From contig CAZRUM010000034.1 in NCBI GenBank assembly GCA_964603435.1, positions 1 through 9,234 on the forward strand: DNA of 9,234 nucleotides, read 5' to 3'. The notes beneath the pieces are model-generated. The model was not told the DNA's origin, did not search any database, and saw nothing but the letters and a program-made list of their open reading frames with translations. The DNA comes from CAZRUM01 sp964603435. GTDB lineage: Bacteria > Patescibacteriota > Patescibacteriia > Magasanikbacterales > UBA922. Made by a program: the position numbers and the translations under genes. Below, one piece after another: positions 6,123-9,234 of the stretch (the first letter of the stretch is position 1; every line of letters starts with the position of its first letter).

Positions 6123-6311
6123 TTATTTGAAGATAAACTCGTCTAAACCAAGTGAGAGAATAAAGTCAAAGAATCCCAGAAAAGCTGCTGTCAATAATGA
6201 CACCACGATTACTATTACAGTAAACCAAATTGATTGCTTTTTAGTTGGCCAAGATACATGTTTTAATTCACCTCTTGTATCTTTTATATAATTTATAAGT
6301 TTATTCATCAT
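6123..6311 (-). CDS. secE: Preprotein translocase subunit SecE
   Basis: A small essential inner-membrane subunit that clamps the SecYEG channel. The 62-residue product is of the single-span bacterial type: an amphipathic N-terminal helix with the conserved GELKHVSWPTKKQ (residues 14-26), then one membrane segment (about 29-48, FTVIVIVVSLLTAAFLG). Two ATG codons are adjacent (6309-6311 and 6306-6308) and either may be used; AAAGG lies just upstream of both, closer to the second one's usable spacing. It is the first gene of the secE-nusG-rplK unit, with nusG 4 bases downstream. Confidence 0.95.
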   Translation of the reverse strand: MMNKLINYIKDTRGELKHVSWPTKKQSIWFTVIVIVVSLLTAAFLGFFDFILSLGLDEFIFK

Positions 6312-6340
6312 ACCTTTATATTACCTGATTTCTCCTAATT

Positions 6341-6364
6341 AAAAAAGCCCAAATGGGCTTTTTT
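6341..6364. terminator. Hairpin with T-runs on both strands, ahead of secE
   Basis: AAAAAAGCCC (6341-6350) and GGGCTTTTTT (6355-6364) are perfect arms around a 4-base loop, so both strands read as an intrinsic terminator. It lies between the predicted secE promoter and secE. It would therefore sit at the very 5' end of that transcript, as a 5' hairpin or early attenuator, or act as a second terminator for read-through from the SIMPL gene. Confidence 0.65.
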
Positions 6365-6374
6365 ATTTACTATA

Positions 6375-6403
6375 ATATTATCCCCTAAACTGACAAAAGT
6401 CAA
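6375..6403 (-). promoter_or_regulatory. Predicted promoter for secE-nusG-rplK
   Basis: On the minus strand TTGACT (6398-6403), a 17-base spacer and TAATAT (6375-6380) match the sigma-70 pattern. Transcription would start near 6368, about 57 bases before the secE ATG and only a few bases ahead of the hairpin at 6341-6364. An overlapping GATAAT at 15-base spacing is a possible alternative -10. Confidence 0.6.
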
Positions 6404-6407
6404 GCCC

Positions 6408-6437
6408 AAAAACTTAGGTGTTCGACACCCAAGTTTT
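6408..6437 (-). terminator. Terminator overlapping the stop codon of the SIMPL gene
   Basis: AAAACTTAGGTGT and ACACCCAAGTTTT (6425-6437) pair with a single mismatch and a 3-base loop. On the minus strand the hairpin is followed by TTTTTGGG. The stem includes the stop codon TAA of the SIMPL gene (6436-6438), so termination begins inside the end of the gene. Confidence 0.75.
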
Positions 6438-7266
6438 ATTTTATTTCGTAAGTAATATAAACAATCATCTTAATTTCATTCTCTCCGACTGGAATTTCAG
6501 GTACAGCAACATCTCCGCCCATCCCAAAAGCCATGCTTTTTTCCATTACTGCGTATTGAGGATAAGTGTTCCCTTCATTAGAAGAATAATTAACAATTCT
6601 CACTAAACTTACTCCTAAATCTTTGGCTAATTGTTTGGCTTTATCCTGAGCTTCTTCAATAGCTTCTTTTCTAGCTTGTCTCTTCAAATCATCTTCATCA
6701 TCAATTTCAAAACTAAGTCCACTCACATTAGTCACCTCTAAAGCACCTATCCCTGCTAACACCTCGCCTGCTTTATCAATATTTTCCAATCGAACGGATA
6801 TGTTTTGGCTCACTTCATAACCAACCAAAACCCTTTCCCTATCTGGAATTGGACAGTTTATTCCAAAACAAGCTATTTTTTCATTCTGCCATTCATATCG
6901 TGGGTAGATATTATAACCTGTTGTTTTGATGTTTTTTTCATCGACTTCAGATTGTTTTAGAAAATCTAAAACATTATTCATCTTCTTCGTCACAACTGTT
7001 TGGGCTTCTGAAACCGTTAAAGATTCTTCTTTCACAGAAAAACTAAATTTCGCGATATCAGGCACAGCAGAAACTTCCCCTTCCCCTTGTACATTAATAG
7101 TATTCCTTGCAACAATATCTTGACCAATAAATTTATTCTCTTTCAAAACTCCATAAGTTTTTACTAAAAAAAACAAAACTAAAACTAATAAAAAAACAGA
7201 GAAAAGTTTTATAATAGACCCTTTTTGACATAAATCACAAATACTATTTGTTTTTTCTTGTTCCAT
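6436..7266 (-). CDS. Membrane-anchored SIMPL-domain (DUF541) protein
   Basis: A 276-residue protein with a short cytoplasmic N-terminus holding a C-x-x-C pair (C10, C13), one membrane span (about 19-37, IIKLFSVFLLVLVLFFLVK) and an extracytoplasmic SIMPL domain from about residue 57 to the end. Family hallmarks seen: INVQGEGEVSAVPDIAKFSFSV, the segment ending IYPRYEW, YEVSQNISVRLENIDKAG, and the Lys/Glu-rich helix ARKEAIEEAQDKAKQLAKDLG. Members of this family occur throughout the bacterial cell envelope and often assemble, but no biochemical role is settled, so none is assigned. No Shine-Dalgarno is evident. It lies 27 bases after a small membrane ORF and probably shares its transcript. Confidence 0.88.
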   Translation of the reverse strand: MEQEKTNSICDLCQKGSIIKLFSVFLLVLVLFFLVKTYGVLKENKFIGQDIVARNTINVQGEGEVSAVPDIAKFSFSVKEESLTVSEAQTVVTKKMNNVLDFLKQSEVDEKNIKTTGYNIYPRYEWQNEKIACFGINCPIPDRERVLVGYEVSQNISVRLENIDKAGEVLAGIGALEVTNVSGLSFEIDDEDDLKRQARKEAIEEAQDKAKQLAKDLGVSLVRIVNYSSNEGNTYPQYAVMEKSMAFGMGGDVAVPEIPVGENEIKMIVYITYEIK

Positions 7267-7293
7267 ATAATTTTTTATTTACTTTATTAAATA

Positions 7294-7458
7294 CTAATTT
7301 TTAATTAATAGCCTAAGCCCGACCAAAGCTCCACAAATTGCTATCGCATACCTTGCTATATTATACACGTCGTTAGAGATATTTCCATAATACGGCTGTA
7401 TGATATACACGACGATAATTGAAAGTACAAGAATCAAACCCAATAATCTATTTTTCAT
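7294..7458 (-). CDS. Small hypothetical membrane protein (54 residues)
   Basis: ATG 7456-7458 opens a 54-codon frame ending at TAG. The product begins MKNRLLGLILVLSIIVVYII, a clear membrane helix (about 4-20). It continues with a polar turn (QPYYGNISND) and a second hydrophobic stretch (about 34-52, IARYAIAICGALVGLRLL), giving a likely helical hairpin in the membrane. It fills the space between tRNA-His and the SIMPL gene on the same strand, with 30- and 27-base gaps. No Shine-Dalgarno is visible and I recognise no family. The regular alternation of hydrophobic and polar segments and the tight packing favour a real gene. Confidence 0.5.
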   Translation of the reverse strand: MKNRLLGLILVLSIIVVYIIQPYYGNISNDVYNIARYAIAICGALVGLRLLIKN

Positions 7459-7488
7459 ATTTATTTAATTTATTAAATATTTTAAATG

Positions 7489-7560
7489 GGTGCCTAGAGA
7501 GAATTGAACTCTCGTCACTGCCTCCACAGGGCAGAGCTTTACCACTAAGCTATAGGCACC
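7489..7560 (-). tRNA. tRNA-His (GTG)
   Basis: A 72-base cloverleaf. The anticodon stem CTGCC/GGCAG holds the loop CTGTGGA with anticodon GTG at 7525-7527; the T-arm is GAGAG-TTCAATT-CTCTC and the D-arm GCTT/AAGC. The 5' end has the extra G-1 that faces discriminator C73, the bacterial tRNA-His identity pair for HisRS. The CCA end is not encoded (CCATTT follows C72), so it must be added after transcription. It lies 21 bases downstream of tRNA-Leu. Confidence 0.95.
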
Positions 7561-7581
7561 ATATATTTTATTTTCAACAAG

Positions 7582-7665
7582 TGCCCAGAAGAAGATTTGA
7601 ACTTCCACGGGAATACTCCCACTACCCCCTCAAGGTAGCGCGTCTACCAATTCCGCCACCTGGGC
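7582..7665 (-). tRNA. tRNA-Leu (GAG)
   Basis: An 84-base class II tRNA with a long variable arm (TGGGAGTATTCCCGT). The anticodon stem CTACC/GGTAG holds the loop TTGAGGG with GAG at 7629-7631; the acceptor is GCCCAGG with discriminator A73. It contains the leucine-type D-loop TTGGTAGACGCG. CCA is not encoded (CTTG follows). It is the first gene of the tRNA-Leu/tRNA-His pair. Confidence 0.95.
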
Positions 7666-7679
7666 ATAAATACAAAAAT

Positions 7680-7709
7680 AGTATATCACTATAAATTATA
7701 AAATAAAAA
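7680..7709 (-). promoter_or_regulatory. Predicted extended -10 promoter for tRNA-Leu/tRNA-His
   Basis: On the minus strand TGATATACT gives an extended -10 (TATACT at 7680-7685 preceded by TGA). The -35 region at about 7703-7709 is only a T-rich match. Transcription would start near 7673, about 8 bases before tRNA-Leu. The box lies immediately after the rplS terminator, consistent with a fresh start here. Confidence 0.45.
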
Positions 7710-7745
7710 GAGCCGGGTTCGCCAAAGGCGAACCCGGCTCTTTTT
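7705..7745. terminator. Strong bidirectional terminator after rplS
   Basis: A perfect 19-bp inverted repeat (7705-7723 with 7727-7745) around an AAA loop. Its core is GAGCCGGGTTCGCC and it carries A/T runs on both sides, so it terminates in either direction. It starts 8 bases after the rplS stop and separates the rluA-like/rplS unit from the tRNA pair. It is the GC-richest spot in the intergenic DNA. Confidence 0.9.
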
Positions 7746-7752
7746 TAAAAGT

Positions 7753-8292
7753 TTATTTTTCTTTTTCTTCAATTTTCACTTCTTCTTTTACTTCTTCGAT
7801 ATTTTCTTCTTCCTTAACTTCTTGTTCAACTTTCTCTACTTCTACTTTTTTAGCATCTTCTTCAACTTTAGTCTTTTCCTCCTCTTTCTTAATCCTGTCC
7901 GCCTCAGCAATATCACTTTTAGTTGAAAGATCAACCATCTTCATTTTTCTCATCTGTCGTCGAATTTCTCTCGCCACTTTTTCACGAATAAAGTAAAGTT
8001 TTGATCTTCTTACTCTTGACCTCTTTACAATTTCAATTTTATCAATAATAGGTGAAAATAATGGGAAAATTCTCTCCACACCAATCCCACTGGCAATTTT
8101 TCTCACTGTAAATGTAGCCCCTGCTTCATTTCCATGTTTTCTAGCCAAAACCAATCCTTCAAAGGCCTGCAACCTTGTTTTTCCTTTTTCTTGAATTTTC
8201 ACCCAGACTCGTACAGTATCACCAGCTCTAATTCCAAGCTTTTTTCTTTCTTCCATATTAACTGGCGAAAATTGGATTGTTTCTGATTTCAT
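7753..8292 (-). CDS. rplS: 50S ribosomal protein L19 with a charged C-terminal tail
   Basis: L19 sits at the interface of the two ribosomal subunits. Seen: GIRAGDTVRVWVKIQEKGKTRLQAFEG (residues 20-46), GATFTVRKIASGIGVERIFPLFSP (58-81), and KRSRVRRSKLYFIREK (90-105). Classical L19 is about 115 residues long; here a Lys/Glu-rich tail of roughly 55 residues (about 125-179) follows, probably a coiled coil or disordered. The frame is also open upstream to an ATG at 8326-8328 inside the preceding gene. ATG 8290-8292 is chosen because it clears the upstream stop by 13 bases and matches the short N-terminus usual for CPR L19. No Shine-Dalgarno is seen at either start. It is probably co-transcribed with the RluA-type gene. 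Confidence 0.93.
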   Translation of the reverse strand: MKSETIQFSPVNMEERKKLGIRAGDTVRVWVKIQEKGKTRLQAFEGLVLARKHGNEAGATFTVRKIASGIGVERIFPLFSPIIDKIEIVKRSRVRRSKLYFIREKVAREIRRQMRKMKMVDLSTKSDIAEADRIKKEEEKTKVEEDAKKVEVEKVEQEVKEEENIEEVKEEVKIEEKEK

Positions 8293-8305
8293 AAGCCGAA
8301 CTTTA

Positions 8306-9058
8306 TCACAAATTACGGTGTTCCGCAATAAATTTTAAGGCATTTTCAAAATCATTAGGTAAAGGTGCTTCAACTTTTATCATTTCTCCACTCAATAAAA
8401 TAAACTCAACCGAAAAAGCATGTAGAGCCACTCTTTCAAAACCCAAAGCAGATTCCCTCTTTGGGGCATATAATTTGTCTCCAACCACAGGGTAATTAAT
8501 GGCTTTCATATGCACCCTGATCTGATGTGTTCTGCCTGTTTTTAAATTAATTTCTAAATATGAAAAATCTTTATTTTTCTGTAAAACTTTGTATTCTGTA
8601 ATGGCTTCTCTCATCTTTCCCCTTGCCCCTCGTTGTGCCGACCACAGACGAAAATCTTTTTTATTTTTTCCAATTGGTCGGTCAATCATTCCCTCATTTT
8701 CTTTCATAGCCCCCCACACAAATGCTCGATAAATCTTCTTAACTTCTCTCTTCTTAAATTGCTGTTTCAAATTCAAAAAAGATTCCTGAGTTTTTGCAAT
8801 TATCAAGACACCACTGGTTTCTCTGTCTAAACGATGGACAATCCCTGGTCGTTTTATCTCTGTGCCACCGTGCCCGTCCGTAGGATTAGGGTCTTTTAAA
8901 ATCAATGACTCACCAACATTTTCAGTTTCAGAATAATTTTCTAAAATCCAATCACATAAATTTGACTCTTTAGTCTTCCCGTCCGAATGCACCACTAAAC
9001 CAGCGGGTTTATTTATTACTAAAATATCTCCCCCTTCAAACAATTTTTCTATTTGCAT
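8306..9058 (-). CDS. RluA-family pseudouridine synthase
   Basis: Isomerises specific uridines in rRNA or tRNA to pseudouridine. The 250-residue protein consists of the catalytic domain only: it begins almost directly at DILVINKPAGLVVH (11-24) with no N-terminal S4 domain. Seen: the catalytic motif HRLDRETSG (75-83) with D78 as nucleophile, KIYRAFVWG (108-116), and GRTHQIRVH (175-183). The exact member (RluA, RluC or RluD) and target uridine cannot be told. A short GC-rich in-frame insertion (residues about 59-66) precedes the catalytic motif. It ends in TGATAA, two stop codons in tandem, 13 bases before the preferred rplS start. No Shine-Dalgarno is visible. Confidence 0.93.
   Translation of the reverse strand: MQIEKLFEGGDILVINKPAGLVVHSDGKTKESNLCDWILENYSETENVGESLILKDPNPTDGHGGTEIKRPGIVHRLDRETSGVLIIAKTQESFLNLKQQFKKREVKKIYRAFVWGAMKENEGMIDRPIGKNKKDFRLWSAQRGARGKMREAITEYKVLQKNKDFSYLEINLKTGRTHQIRVHMKAINYPVVGDKLYAPKRESALGFERVALHAFSVEFILLSGEMIKVEAPLPNDFENALKFIAEHRNL
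8861..8884. repeat. GC-rich in-frame insert in the pseudouridine synthase gene
   Basis: A stretch with 17 G/C of 24, including GTGCC twice, in an AT-rich gene. It encodes about PTDGHGGT just upstream of RPGIVHRLDR, where family members have a variable loop. Its composition and position resemble the two GC-rich palindromes inside ileS. It is not a clean palindrome, so the link is tentative. Confidence 0.35.
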
Positions 9059-9102
9059 TCTTTATTTTTACCATAAAGATAAAAAAAATGCTTAGATTTT
9101 TA

Positions 9103-9131
9103 TTGATTTATAGTGATAATATTGGTATAAA
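9103..9131 (+). promoter_or_regulatory. Predicted promoter for tRNA-Arg
   Basis: TTGATT (9103-9108), a 17-base spacer and TATAAA (9126-9131), with TGG directly before the -10 (extended -10). Transcription would start near 9138, about 26 bases before the tRNA. This is one of the best promoter matches in the window. Confidence 0.65.
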
Positions 9132-9163
9132 TAGGTTGATTTTAAGTTAAAACTTAATTATCC

Positions 9164-9234
9164 GTCCCCGTAGTTCAACGGACAGAACGAAAGCCTTCTA
9201 AGCTTTAGATGTAGGTTCGATTCCTACCGGGGGC
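9164..9234 (+). tRNA. tRNA-Arg (TCT), cut at the window end
   Basis: The acceptor GTCCCCG pairs with CGGGGGC (one T-G pair). The anticodon stem AAAGC/GCTTT holds the loop CTTCTAA with TCT at 9197-9199, and the T-arm is GTAGG-TTCGATT-CCTAC. The window stops at C72, so the discriminator base and any CCA are not visible. It is the only plus-strand gene, diverging from the pseudouridine synthase gene. Confidence 0.93.

Noticed and set aside
7419..7694. A 91-residue plus-strand reading frame
   Set aside because: It runs antisense through both tRNA genes; its RIELSSLPPQGRALPLSYRH-like text is the familiar artefact of translating tRNA sequence.
8306..8308. TGA read as glycine (Gracilibacteria-type code)
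   Set aside because: The only terminal TGA is followed at once by TAA, and no in-frame TGA occurs within the genes, which fits the standard code.
8293..8328. Longer rplS starting inside the pseudouridine synthase gene
   Set aside because: The additional 12 residues (MRNTVICDKVRL) do not resemble L19 and no ribosome binding site supports them, though this start cannot be fully excluded.
1..9234. CRISPR array, insertion sequence, integrase or phage genes
   Set aside because: No regularly spaced repeats, transposase or recombinase motifs were seen on either strand.

Overview
The window looks like chromosomal DNA of a Candidate Phyla Radiation (Patescibacteria) bacterium, most likely Parcubacteria-like. 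The DNA is AT-rich and gene-dense, with intergenic gaps mostly under 100 bases. The IleRS and L19 are of the CPR style, there is a membrane-anchored SIMPL protein, rplK has no rplA after it, tRNAs lack an encoded CCA, and short GC-rich palindromes sit inside reading frames. The lineage is inferred from these traits, without a phylogeny. No in-frame TGA occurs inside the genes, which fits the standard bacterial code (TGA as stop) rather than the Gracilibacteria code.

Almost everything is on the minus strand; only the tRNA-Arg at the right edge is on the plus strand. From right to left: tRNA-Arg (partial, plus strand); an RluA-family pseudouridine synthase and ribosomal protein L19 (rplS), which probably share a transcript ended by a strong hairpin; tRNA-Leu(GAG), tRNA-His(GTG), a 54-residue membrane peptide and a SIMPL-domain protein, ended by another hairpin; the secE-nusG-rplK cluster behind a clear promoter; a 260-base intergenic stretch with three stacked hairpins, one built on perfect 31-bp inverted repeats; a tmk-thyX pair; and ileS, which runs off the left edge.

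Functionally, SecE (translocon), NusG (transcription), L11 and L19 (ribosome), IleRS, three tRNAs and an RNA-modifying enzyme form a translation and housekeeping block. tmk and the ThyX-like gene form a small dTMP/dTDP module. They are the only two genes with textbook Shine-Dalgarno sequences, and the ThyX-like gene is GC-richer than its surroundings, which suggests acquisition as a cassette.

The most striking feature is in ileS. The single uninterrupted frame carries a complete histidine-phosphatase (phosphoglycerate-mutase-like) domain of about 200 residues with its catalytic residues intact. It is inserted between the two Cys pairs of a zinc-binding loop of isoleucyl-tRNA synthetase. The ThyX-like protein is a tandem domain whose catalytic motifs appear to be divided between its two halves.
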